Below, piece by piece: positions 9,115 through 16,092 of a stretch of DNA of 64,000 nucleotides (position 1 is the stretch's first letter; the number at the start of each line of letters is the position of its first letter). A program made the translations under genes and the position numbers. Origin of the DNA: Paracidovorax valerianellae (GTDB taxonomy: Bacteria; Pseudomonadota; Gammaproteobacteria; Burkholderiales; Burkholderiaceae_C); contig NZ_FMZC01000003.1 in the NCBI RefSeq assembly GCF_900102625.1, positions 186,001 through 250,000 of the forward strand, given 5' to 3'. The notes under the pieces are model-generated. The model did no database searches. It was not told the DNA's origin and saw only the letters and a program-made list of their open reading frames with translations.

Positions 9115-10110
9115 TCAGTGCCCGGCCGGGCCGGTCTCTGGCGTGCGCTCCGTGATCTCAAGCCCCGTGGCCGCGTCGATCCGCAGGCCCTTCGGCAGGG
9201 GAAACTTCACCGTCTCCTCGATGCCGTCCATCTTGCGCACCGACACGGCGCCCAGCGCCTTGATGCGGTCGATCACCTGCCGCACCAGGATTTCGGGCGC
9301 CGACGCGCCAGCGGTCAGGCCCACGCGGGAGACGCCCTCGAACCAGTCCGGGCGCAGCTCTTCGGCGCTGTCCACCATGTAGGCCGACGTTCCCAGCCGC
9401 GCCGCCAATTCGCGCAGGCGGTTGCTGTTGGAACTGGTGGGGCTGCCCACCACGATGACCAGATCGACCTGCGGGCTCAGCACCTTCACCGCGTCCTGCC
9501 GGTTCTGCGTGGCGTAGCAGATGTCCTGCTGCTTGGGCTCGCGCACGCTCGGAAACCGCGCACGCACCGCCGCGCTGATCTCGGCCGCGTCGTCCACCGA
9601 CAGCGTGGTCTGCGTCACCACGGCCAGCTTGGCCGTCTGCCCCGGCTGCACGCGGGCCACGTCCTTGACGTCTTCCACCAAGTGAATGCCATGGTCCAGC
9701 TGGCCCATGGTGCCTTCCACTTCGGGATGGCCCTTGTGGCCGATCATGATGAATTCGTAGCCCTCCCGGGCGAGCTTGGCGACCTCCACGTGCACCTTGG
9801 TCACCAGCGGGCAGGTGGCATCGAACACGCTGAAGCCGCGCTCGGCCGCCTCGGCCTGCACCGCCTTGCTCACGCCGTGGGCCGAAAACACCAGCGTGGA
9901 GCCGGGCGGCACGTCGGCGAGGTCTTCGATGAAGATCGCGCCCTTGGACTTGAGGTCGTTCACCACATAGGTGTTGTGCACGATCTCGTGGCGCACGTAG
10001 ATGGGCGCGCCGAACTTCTGCAGCGCCCGCTCCACGATCTCGATCGCACGGTCCACGCCCGCGCAAAAGCCGCGGGGCTCGGCCAGAATGATTTCCTGGG
10101 GCTTTTGCAT
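9115..10110 (-). CDS. ispH: 4-hydroxy-3-methylbut-2-enyl diphosphate reductase
   Basis: 331 aa. It makes IPP and DMAPP in the last step of the MEP isoprenoid pathway. The three iron-sulfur cysteines are visible: C16 in [11 protein letters not shown], one in [11 protein letters not shown], and one in the ICYATQNRQ segment. The conserved [11 protein letters not shown] and PTSSNSNRL motifs are also present. It starts 4 bp after the FKBP-type isomerase gene on the same strand, the same fkpB-ispH pairing known from enterobacteria, so the two are co-transcribed. Confidence 0.97.
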   Translation of the reverse strand: MQKPQEIILAEPRGFCAGVDRAIEIVERALQKFGAPIYVRHEIVHNTYVVNDLKSKGAIFIEDLADVPPGSTLVFSAHGVSKAVQAEAAERGFSVFDATCPLVTKVHVEVAKLAREGYEFIMIGHKGHPEVEGTMGQLDHGIHLVEDVKDVARVQPGQTAKLAVVTQTTLSVDDAAEISAAVRARFPSVREPKQQDICYATQNRQDAVKVLSPQVDLVIVVGSPTSSNSNRLRELAARLGTSAYMVDSAEELRPDWFEGVSRVGLTAGASAPEILVRQVIDRIKALGAVSVRKMDGIEETVKFPLPKGLRIDAATGLEITERTPETGPAGH

Positions 10111-10114
10111 GGCG

Positions 10115-10591
10115 TCAGAGCACCCCGATGAGCTGCACCTCGAAGGTGACCGGCTGCCCCGCCAGCGGGTGGTTGAAGTCGAAGCGCACCGCCCCGTCCT
10201 CGCGCACCGCCATCACCACGCCGGCGTAGCTGCCCAGCCCGTCCGGGGTGGGGAACTGCACCACGTCGCCCACCGAATAGCGCTCGTCCGGGTCGCCCAG
10301 CTCGGCCAGCAGCTTGCGCGCCACCCATTGCTGCATGTCCGGATTGCGGTCGCCGAACGCCTCGCCCGCAGGCAGGGTGAACGTGGTGCGAGTGCCTTCG
10401 GCCAGGCCGATCAGGCGCTGCTCCATGGCGGGCGACAACTCGCCAGCGCCCAGCGACAACGTGGCCGGCTTGTCGCCGAAAGTGTTGATCACATCGCCCG
10501 CCGGGCCGGCCAGCCGGTAGTGCAGGGTCAGAAAGGAACCCGCCTGCACGGTGGGGGCCGCGGAGGGGGATGTGGGGGCGAGAGTGGTCAT
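10115..10591 (-). CDS. fkpB: FKBP-type peptidyl-prolyl isomerase (SlpA/FkpB-like)
   Basis: 158 aa. The SlyD/SlpA-type FKBP core is interrupted by an insert-in-flap domain: [10 protein letters not shown] at the start, then [15 protein letters not shown], and [18 protein letters not shown] at the end. Assists protein folding in the cytosol. The start at 10591 is used because the frame upstream runs into the radC promoter region on the other strand. It is the first gene of a two-gene unit with ispH, only 4 bp apart. Confidence 0.9.
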   Translation of the reverse strand: MTTLAPTSPSAAPTVQAGSFLTLHYRLAGPAGDVINTFGDKPATLSLGAGELSPAMEQRLIGLAEGTRTTFTLPAGEAFGDRNPDMQQWVARKLLAELGDPDERYSVGDVVQFPTPDGLGSYAGVVMAVREDGAVRFDFNHPLAGQPVTFEVQLIGVL

Positions 10592-10684
10592 GAGAGTCCC
10601 GATAAACTGGCCGCCATTGTAGAAACCTGCCCATCCCCTGCCCCGCGCGCGGCCATGCCGCCGCCCACCCAACCTGGCACCACC

Positions 10685-11398
10685 ATGCTCATGAAAACGA
10701 TGCCCGCCGACGCGCGGCCCCGCGAACGGTTGCTGCAACGCGGCCCTGCCGCCCTGTCGGATGCGGAACTGCTGGCGATCCTGCTGCGCACCGGGATGGC
10801 GGGCAAAGGGGTGATGGAGATGGCCGGAGAACTGCTTGCACCGGCCACCATCGATGCCGCTACGGGACGACCTGCAGGCGGTTTCGGAGGCCTCGGCGGC
10901 CTTCTTCACGCCGGCGTGGATGACCTGAAACGCATCAAGGGCCTGGGACCGGCAAAACGCACCCTTCTCGTGGCCGTGCTGGAAATGGCTCGCCGTGTAT
11001 TGAATGAACAGTTGCTGGAACGCGAAACGTTCAGTTCCCCGACGGAAGTGAAGCACTACCTGCAACTGCATTTGGCGGCCAAAGACCACGAGGTGTTTGC
11101 AGTGATGTTTCTCGACTGCCACCACCGAATGATCGCGCTGGATGAAATGTTCCGCGGCACGCTCTCGCAAGCCAGCGTGTACCCGCGTGAAGTCGTGACC
11201 CGCGCACTGCACCACCGCGCCGCCGCCGTGGTGCTGGCCCACAACCACCCCAGCGGCAGCGTGCAGCCCAGCAAGTCCGACGAGGCACTCACCCACACCC
11301 TGAAGAACGCGCTGGCCCTGGTGGACGTGCGCGTGCTGGACCACGTGATCGTCGCGCCCGGCGCCGCGCTGTCGATGGCGGAAGCCGGGCTGGTGTAG
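10685..11398 (+). CDS. radC: RadC family JAB/MPN domain protein
   Basis: 237 aa. The N-terminal region is a UPF0758-type helix-hairpin-helix part ([27 protein letters not shown], then [11 protein letters not shown]). The C-terminal half is a JAB/MPN metalloprotease-like domain with the HNHPSG metal-binding motif and a following aspartate (S-K-S-D). Despite the name, a role in DNA repair is not established. The frame is open far upstream; the ATG at 10685 is chosen from the family N-terminus (MxMKxMPADxRPRE). Transcribed divergently from fkpB-ispH. Confidence 0.92.
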   Translation: MLMKTMPADARPRERLLQRGPAALSDAELLAILLRTGMAGKGVMEMAGELLAPATIDAATGRPAGGFGGLGGLLHAGVDDLKRIKGLGPAKRTLLVAVLEMARRVLNEQLLERETFSSPTEVKHYLQLHLAAKDHEVFAVMFLDCHHRMIALDEMFRGTLSQASVYPREVVTRALHHRAAAVVLAHNHPSGSVQPSKSDEALTHTLKNALALVDVRVLDHVIVAPGAALSMAEAGLV

Positions 11399-11464
11399 CG
11401 CGGCAGTAGCCGGCGCTCGTTACTACCGGTGCAAGCCCTGAGCACTGGCGCGTGCCTGTGGCTT

Positions 11465-11565
11465 TTAACAATCGGTTAATAAATAAATGGCTTGATAGTT
11501 AAATTCGAGCCCATCCGCGTTTAGCATTCGTCCCCAACAAAAACACAATCTCGAGGGGGGATTGA
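11465..11565 (+). promoter_or_regulatory. Duplicated AT-rich leader of the toxin cassette (copy A)
   Basis: An AT-rich leader starting TTAACAATCGGTTAATAAAT and ending in AGGGGGG just before the toxin ATG. Nearly the same sequence recurs at 43189-43286 ahead of the degenerate toxin copy, with about half a dozen differences, and the identity continues ~20 bp into the coding region. It is likely to hold the promoter. TTAAAT/TTAACA-like boxes are present, but I cannot assign a start site. The gap 11399-11464 shows nothing else. Confidence 0.6.
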
Positions 11566-12504
11566 ATGAGCGCTGAATTGGCGGCCACGTTCTTCAACGT
11601 CGGCTATGGACAGACCCTGGCCCAGTCCATGGACAAGAACCAGGTGGACGTGCTGGTACTGACCCAGGGGCAGTACATGAGCATCCTGCAGGACAAGGCA
11701 CGGAACAACGCGGCGCTGGAATTCAGCCTGCGCAAGATGCTGGCCCAGTCCACGTTCGGGCAGTACTGGCAGAAGACCTTCAGTCCGAATGCGAGTGAGC
11801 CGTGGGTGGGACCTGTAGCGCAGGGGGCCAACGACCTGTTGGCCATCGGCAAGACGCTGAACGCCATCGGCATGGCGGGTATCAGCACCTACATCAAAAC
11901 CACGGCAACGGGCACGTACATCATCATCAAAGGGTACTCGGCCAAGCGCAGCAGTGCCCTGCAGGGCACGCGCTACTTGGCGACCCATCCCAAGATGCTG
12001 CAACTGGGACTCGGAATGAAGAGCCTGCAAGGCATTGCCAAGGGCGGCTTCATGCTGGGCGTGGTGGTGTCCACAGGGATCGAGTTAATGGACTTCATGT
12101 TCAACGACGAGAAGACCATGTATGACCTAGTGGGCGGTATTGGAGTAGAGGCGGTAAAGGGCGGCCTGGCTGGGCTGGTCGCCTACGGTCTTGCTGCAGC
12201 GGTGGGAACATTTGTCACAACGGTCGCTGTTTTTCCCCTCTTCACCATGGCAGTGGTGGCCGTTGCCGGTGGCATCGTACTGAATATGGCGGACAGCGAA
12301 TACAAGATCAAAAGCAACGTCATTGCCAGCCTCAAGATGCTTCCGACACAAACGGCCCAAGGCGTTTATTACATCGATACCAAAGTCCAGTCATGGCAAG
12401 ACGATCTGACTACTGCTATCGAACAGAAGAAATCAGAAATAGGCCAGACAGTTACCCATGGCATGAAGAACTGGCTTTGCCGGATCGGCTGCCTGCGCTA
12501 CTAA
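11566..12504 (+). CDS. Putative pore-forming toxin (colicin-like hydrophobic hairpin)
   Basis: 312 aa, no signal peptide. The first ~150 residues are mixed, with a Gly/Thr-rich part at ~100-125. A hydrophobic segment lies at ~157-178. A long, nearly uncharged helical hairpin (~199-240; LAGLVAYGLAAAV, then FPLFTMAVVAVAGGIVLN) is followed by an amphipathic tail with two cysteines (WLCRIGCLRY end). A hydrophobic hairpin ahead of an N.xD..Y.I..K segment recalls pore-forming colicin/T6SS-type effectors; no family was confirmed. Five membrane proteins with the profile of pore-toxin immunity proteins follow. GC is visibly lower than in the flanking genes. There is no PAAR, VgrG or Rhs gene nearby, so the delivery route is unknown. 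Confidence 0.6.
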   Translation: MSAELAATFFNVGYGQTLAQSMDKNQVDVLVLTQGQYMSILQDKARNNAALEFSLRKMLAQSTFGQYWQKTFSPNASEPWVGPVAQGANDLLAIGKTLNAIGMAGISTYIKTTATGTYIIIKGYSAKRSSALQGTRYLATHPKMLQLGLGMKSLQGIAKGGFMLGVVVSTGIELMDFMFNDEKTMYDLVGGIGVEAVKGGLAGLVAYGLAAAVGTFVTTVAVFPLFTMAVVAVAGGIVLNMADSEYKIKSNVIASLKMLPTQTAQGVYYIDTKVQSWQDDLTTAIEQKKSEIGQTVTHGMKNWLCRIGCLRY

Positions 12505-12522
12505 GCAAAAAAACGATTGATC

Positions 12523-13020
12523 ATGTTTGAAGTCAAAAAGGTTAGGAAAGCTTTGATATGGGGCCTCCCGCTCTTTATCGGGGTCGGCGCGAGTTGCTTG
12601 TGGGCGGTATCGCACGGCATCATTCCAACGCTAGAGGCCATCGTTTCACGCGCTCCAGCAGTGCGTATTGCGGTTGCTTCACAGGTCACGCCGTTTGTCG
12701 CTGTCTTCAGCCTGCTGGGGGCGTTGATCGGCAGCATGCGCGCCATTCCCATCAGTGACAGAGCTATCCATCCGTTCGAGTGCGCTTTCAAGGTCACCGT
12801 GCTTTTGGGCATGGCCGCGATGGTGTTGATTCCCGTCACCGCTGTAGTCCAGCGCTTCTACATGCCCAGCATCGGTTACTCGATATGTTCGGAACTAGAA
12901 GGTCACCCGACCATGTGGTTCACGGACTGGGTCCGCGATCCCACTTGGTGCGTCAAAGGCAAGAGCCTGGAGTGGGTGAACGAGCAGGCAGGCGCGACCG
13001 TTCCCCCAGGCACGCCATAG
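12523..13020 (+). CDS. Putative immunity membrane protein, array member 1
   Basis: 165 aa, starting MFEVKKVRK. Three predicted TM helices (~11-33, 52-76, 90-111) are followed by a ~54-residue conserved tail with RFYMPSIGYSICSELEG, WFTDWVRDP, WCVKGKSLEWVNEQ and two cysteines (C122, C143). With a basic N-terminus inside, the tail would be periplasmic. It starts 18 bp after the toxin stop, the normal position for a cognate immunity gene. The protein ends PPGTP, as does the equivalent gene at 43659, supporting segmental duplication. Confidence 0.7.
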   Translation: MFEVKKVRKALIWGLPLFIGVGASCLWAVSHGIIPTLEAIVSRAPAVRIAVASQVTPFVAVFSLLGALIGSMRAIPISDRAIHPFECAFKVTVLLGMAAMVLIPVTAVVQRFYMPSIGYSICSELEGHPTMWFTDWVRDPTWCVKGKSLEWVNEQAGATVPPGTP

Positions 13021-13045
13021 GTGCGACTGCTACCACACCAGTTCA

Positions 13046-13093
13046 CTTGCTATTCATTTAATAGCTACATGCCGTCGAACTGACTGCGCTGGC
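13046..13093 (-). repeat. Dispersed intergenic repeat, copy 2 (reverse)
   Basis: Reverse-oriented copy: TTGCTATTCATTTAATAGCT, then variable bases, then TGCGCTGG, the complement of the CCAGCGCA block. It lies between immunity genes 1 and 2. Confidence 0.6.
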
Positions 13094-13150
13094 AACTGAT
13101 TTTTCCTGCTTCATTGCTTGAGGTTCTTGCCGCGCCTAAAAATCGAAAAT

Positions 13151-13648
13151 ATGTTTGACGTAAAAAAAGTTCGAAGGACACTCATCTGGGGCATTCCACT
13201 CAGCTTGGGCATCGCAGCCACTTGTGTTTGGCTCGTTTTTGCAGCCGTTGTGCCAATGGTTGAGGGCATTGCTTCTAACGCCATGGCCGTGAGAATCGCT
13301 CCTGCCGCGCAGCTGGCCCTTTTCGTCGCGATCTTTTGCTTGCTCAGCATCGTGGTGGGGGGAATGCGGGCCGTGCCCTGTCGCGAAGCCCTTATCAAAA
13401 GATTTGAGCGCGTCTTCAATATCGCAGCCTTTGCTGGCATCGCCGCGATCATGCTGATCCCCGTGATATCCATTGCCCAGCGGTTTTACATGCCCAGCAT
13501 CGGTTATGCGATGTGTTCGGAACTGCAGGGCAACCCCACCATGTGGTTCACAGACTGGGTCCGCGATCCCACTTGGTGCGTCAGAGGCAAGAGCCTGGAG
13601 TGGGTGAACGAGCAGGCGCGTGAGGCCTTTCTTCGCACTGCGCCATAG
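13151..13648 (+). CDS. Putative immunity membrane protein, array member 2
   Basis: 165 aa, MFDVKKVRRTLIWGIPL start, three TM segments (~11-35, 52-76, 90-111) and the conserved C-terminal tail (GYAMCSELQGNPTMWF, DWVRDPTWCVRGK, EWVNEQ). The upstream 45 bp closely resemble those before the gene at 44288, its counterpart in the second locus. The 3' third is almost identical in DNA to the other copies, while the TM half differs substantially from member 1. The ATG at 13151 is taken because MFDVKKVR recurs in three copies. Confidence 0.7.
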   Translation: MFDVKKVRRTLIWGIPLSLGIAATCVWLVFAAVVPMVEGIASNAMAVRIAPAAQLALFVAIFCLLSIVVGGMRAVPCREALIKRFERVFNIAAFAGIAAIMLIPVISIAQRFYMPSIGYAMCSELQGNPTMWFTDWVRDPTWCVRGKSLEWVNEQAREAFLRTAP

Positions 13649-13673
13649 AGACGACTGCGACAACGTCACAACA

Positions 13674-13716
13674 TTTGCTATAAAAAAATAGCAGCATGCG
13701 TTTGCACCGACTGCGG
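13674..13716 (-). repeat. Dispersed intergenic repeat, copy 3 (reverse, degenerate)
   Basis: TTTGCTATAAAAAAATAGCA followed by a weak remnant of the second block (GACTGCGG). Lies just after immunity gene 2. Confidence 0.5.
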
Positions 13717-13767
13717 TACCGACTGATTTTGCTATGTCTACCTGCATCGAATTGACGGACTCATTCC

Positions 13768-13873
13768 GTGTTTAACGACGTGAAGACCATGACCTGGCGG
13801 GGGAAAAAGTCGGCCGTGTTATCCACCATGGAGGAAGGACTGGCTCTGTCACATCACCTGCGTTCGGCATTGA
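13768..13873 (+). pseudogene. Remnant of a third toxin gene
   Basis: The beginning (TTTAACGACGTGAAGACCATG) matches the toxin codons for FNDEKTM at residues 179-185. The end (13835-13873) translates K-D-W-L-C-H-I-T-C-V-R-H-stop, matching the toxin C-terminus (KNWLCRIGCLRY) and still more the copy at 43.6 kb (RDWLCRISCVRY). The pore hairpin between them has been deleted, and the two parts are no longer in one frame. An overlapping 61-codon open frame (13768-13953) is considered accidental. Confidence 0.6.
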
Positions 13874-13895
13874 GGCTGGCCAAAACATCGAACCA

Positions 13896-14384
13896 ATGCA
13901 AGACATCCATCACATCCGCAAAACCATGCTGTGGGGCGCTCCGCTTTACTTAGCCATCACCGCCGGCTGCCTTTTTGTAGTGGTTCATGAACTGATTCCA
14001 ACATTGAAGGCGATCGCTTCGAGAGCACCTGCGGTGCGAATCGCGCCCGCCGCACAGTTGGCTCCTTTCATCGCCACGTTCTGTCTTATCGGTGTCTTGC
14101 TGGGAATGATGCGTTCGGTGCCTGCAAGTGAACGACTGATTCAAAAGTTCGAGCGCGCATTCAACATCGCGGTGTGGATCGGAATGATTGCGTTGCTTTT
14201 GATTCCAGTGACTTCCGTGACGCAACGCTTTTATATGCCCAGTGTTGGTTATTCGATGTGTTCGGAGTTGCAAGGCAACCCCACCATGTGGTTCACAGAT
14301 TGGGTCCGCGATCCCACTTGGTGCGTCAGAGGCAAGAGCCTGGAATGGGTGAACGAGCAGGCCCGCAATGCAGAAAAAAACTGA
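13896..14384 (+). CDS. Putative immunity membrane protein, array member 3
   Basis: 162 aa. The N-terminus is altered (MQDIHHIRKTMLWG instead of MFDVKKVRRTLIWG) but the rest aligns fully: three TM segments and the tail with GYSMCSELQGNPTMWF, DWVRDPTWCVRGK and EWVNEQ. It begins 22 bp after the toxin remnant, so it is probably the immunity gene of that lost toxin. The ribosome binding site is weak. It overlaps the next member by 17 bp if the first ATG of that gene is used. Confidence 0.65.
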   Translation: MQDIHHIRKTMLWGAPLYLAITAGCLFVVVHELIPTLKAIASRAPAVRIAPAAQLAPFIATFCLIGVLLGMMRSVPASERLIQKFERAFNIAVWIGMIALLLIPVTSVTQRFYMPSVGYSMCSELQGNPTMWFTDWVRDPTWCVRGKSLEWVNEQARNAEKN

Positions 14385-14964
14385 AGGGATGGCAGGAACA
14401 TCGAAAGCAGTCTCTGGGGCGAGCGCATACCGATCTGCCAGAAATACTGAGATGAAAGCAAGCGCCGATGATGCAGCCCACATCAGGAAGACCTTGCTGT
14501 TTGCGATTCCCGCAACCGTGCTCATGTCGGGCCTGTGTGGCTACTTCACTTTCTGGGCAATCCCCGACTTGGTGAATGCGCTGCGCGAGTCCGCGCCCGT
14601 GGTTCGTATCTGGCCTGTCCTCATGCTTGCACCGGCCATGCTGCCCCTCGCACTTCTTACCCTGATTCTTCTGCCCATGAAGGGCATGCAAGTGGGCAAG
14701 CGCATCGTGGCGAGGTCCACAAGATGGATCAACGTGCTGGTCGTGCTGAATGGCGTTTCGTTGCTGCTGATGGCCTCCACCTCGACGCTGCTGCAAAGCC
14801 ATTTCTTACCTCCGATGGGCTATGAGAAATGCGCCGATTTGCAGGGACAGCCCTCGCTCTGGTTCACGGACTGGGTGCGCGATCCTGCTTGGTGTGTGAA
14901 AGGCAAGAGCCTGGAGTGGGTGAACGAGCAAGCGCGTACAGCCGCTGCTCACGGCACTCCATAG
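14368..14964 (+). CDS. Putative immunity membrane protein, array member 4 (divergent)
   Basis: 198 aa from the first ATG; ATGs at 14389 and 14452 are alternatives, and the last would give a length closer to the family. The TM half is strongly diverged (TLLFAIPATVLMSGLCGYF start). The tail keeps GYEKCADLQGQPSLWF, DWVRDPAWCVKGKSLEWVNEQ and both cysteines. Possibly an immunity protein for a different toxin variant. The start is uncertain because no clear ribosome binding site separates the options. Confidence 0.6.
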   Translation: MQKKTEGMAGTSKAVSGASAYRSARNTEMKASADDAAHIRKTLLFAIPATVLMSGLCGYFTFWAIPDLVNALRESAPVVRIWPVLMLAPAMLPLALLTLILLPMKGMQVGKRIVARSTRWINVLVVLNGVSLLLMASTSTLLQSHFLPPMGYEKCADLQGQPSLWFTDWVRDPAWCVKGKSLEWVNEQARTAAAHGTP

Positions 14965-14990
14965 AAGCGATCGCTGCACTAACCCGGTCT

Positions 14991-15040
14991 TTTTGCTATT
15001 AATTAAATAGCGCCATCCCATCATGCCTATTGCGCTGGAG
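14991..15040 (-). repeat. Dispersed intergenic repeat, copy 4 (reverse)
   Basis: TTTTGCTATTAATTAAATAG... then TATTGCGCTGGAG, the complement of the CTCCAGCGCAAT block. It separates immunity genes 4 and 5 and is the best-preserved reverse copy. Confidence 0.7.
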
Positions 15041-15048
15041 AACGATTT

Positions 15049-15624
15049 ATGTCCGAACCACGACCAAGCCGAAAGCGTAAGCGCAGCGTTCGCGCCACCG
15101 AGTTGACGGTGTTCGATGTCAAAAAAGTCCGCCGGGGCATGCTCTGGGGCGTCCCTTATTTCATGGCACTGATTGCAGGGTGCTACTGGATGACGACGGA
15201 ACTTTTGATCTCGACCGTCGTGGACATCGCATACCGCGCACCAGCGGTGCAAATCACACCAGGTGCCCTGATCGCACCGTTCCTGGCCACGATGCTGATA
15301 TTGGGCATCGTCGTGGGATGCATGCGAACCATCCCTTTGCGCGAACGCATCGTGAAACCCTTCGAATACGCCATGTTGCTGGCTTCGCTCCTGGGCGTCG
15401 CCGTCATGTGTCTGATTCCTGTCGCCGCGGTGACCCTGCATTTCTTCATGCCCAGCCGGGGCTACTACCCCTGCAACTTCCTGCAGGGCAGCCCCAACAA
15501 GTGGTCCAACGACTGGGTGCGCGACCCGGTCTGGTGCGTCAAGGGCAAAACCGTGGAGTGGGTGAACGAGCAGGCGCGTTCGGCGACCATGCCCAACGCA
15601 ACCAGCGCTCCGATGCGCCCGTGA
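15049..15624 (+). CDS. Putative immunity membrane protein, array member 5 (N-terminally extended)
   Basis: 191 aa. A ~20-residue, very basic extension (SRKRKRSVR) precedes the family start VFDVKKVRR. Three TM segments (MLWGVPYFMALIAGCYW first) and a diverged tail follow: GYYPCNFLQGSPNKWSNDW, VRDPVWCVKGKTVEWVNEQ. Both cysteines and DWVRDP are kept, but the WFT before it is replaced. Last gene of the array; a DUF1232 gene on the opposite strand converges 30 bp later. Confidence 0.65.
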   Translation: MSEPRPSRKRKRSVRATELTVFDVKKVRRGMLWGVPYFMALIAGCYWMTTELLISTVVDIAYRAPAVQITPGALIAPFLATMLILGIVVGCMRTIPLRERIVKPFEYAMLLASLLGVAVMCLIPVAAVTLHFFMPSRGYYPCNFLQGSPNKWSNDWVRDPVWCVKGKTVEWVNEQARSATMPNATSAPMRP

Positions 15625-15654
15625 ACCTGCCTGCCGGTGCCAGGATGCGACCCG

Positions 15655-16053
15655 TCAGTTGCGCGGCCACGACCTCCACACGTGCCACGCTGCTGCGCAA
15701 GCCAGCAGCCATAGCAGCACCACCAGCGCGGCACCCGCCTTGCTGGTCGGTTTTGCATTCTGGGACGCCATCCACCCGTCTGCCTGGCTGCGGCACTCCG
15801 CCAACACCTCTGCCGGCAAAAGCTTGATGGTCAACCAGATGAGGCCGGGCAACAGCAGCACATCATCGACATAGCCAAGCACTGGAATGAAGTCTGGAAT
15901 GAGGTCGATGGGGCTGAGCGCATACGCCACGACGAAGAGCCCGAGGGCCTTGGCATACCAAGGAGTGCGCGGGTGCTTGCCCGCGAACCAGAGCGTGACG
16001 CCATCGCGCTTGATGCGCCTGGCCCAGGTCTTCAAACGGTGGCTGACTCCCAT
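15655..16053 (-). CDS. DUF1232 (YkvA family) membrane protein
   Basis: 132 aa. A central DUF1232 motif (YALSPIDLIPDFIPVLGYVDDVLLLPG) lies in a ~50-residue core, flanked by a basic N-terminus and a C-terminal hydrophobic helix (~107-127). Function unknown; probably an inner-membrane protein. ATG at 16053 is chosen from the family N-terminus. Genomic GC returns to the high background here, marking the end of the toxin cassette. Confidence 0.85.
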   Translation of the reverse strand: MGVSHRLKTWARRIKRDGVTLWFAGKHPRTPWYAKALGLFVVAYALSPIDLIPDFIPVLGYVDDVLLLPGLIWLTIKLLPAEVLAECRSQADGWMASQNAKPTSKAGAALVVLLWLLACAAAWHVWRSWPRN

Positions 16054-16092
16054 GGCCCGAGCATGCCACGGGCGGCGCCTACACTGCGCGCC

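Noticed and set aside
13768-13953. 61-aa open frame ahead of immunity gene 3
   Set aside because: Covers a toxin remnant in the wrong frame; the region shows deletion and frame change rather than a new gene.
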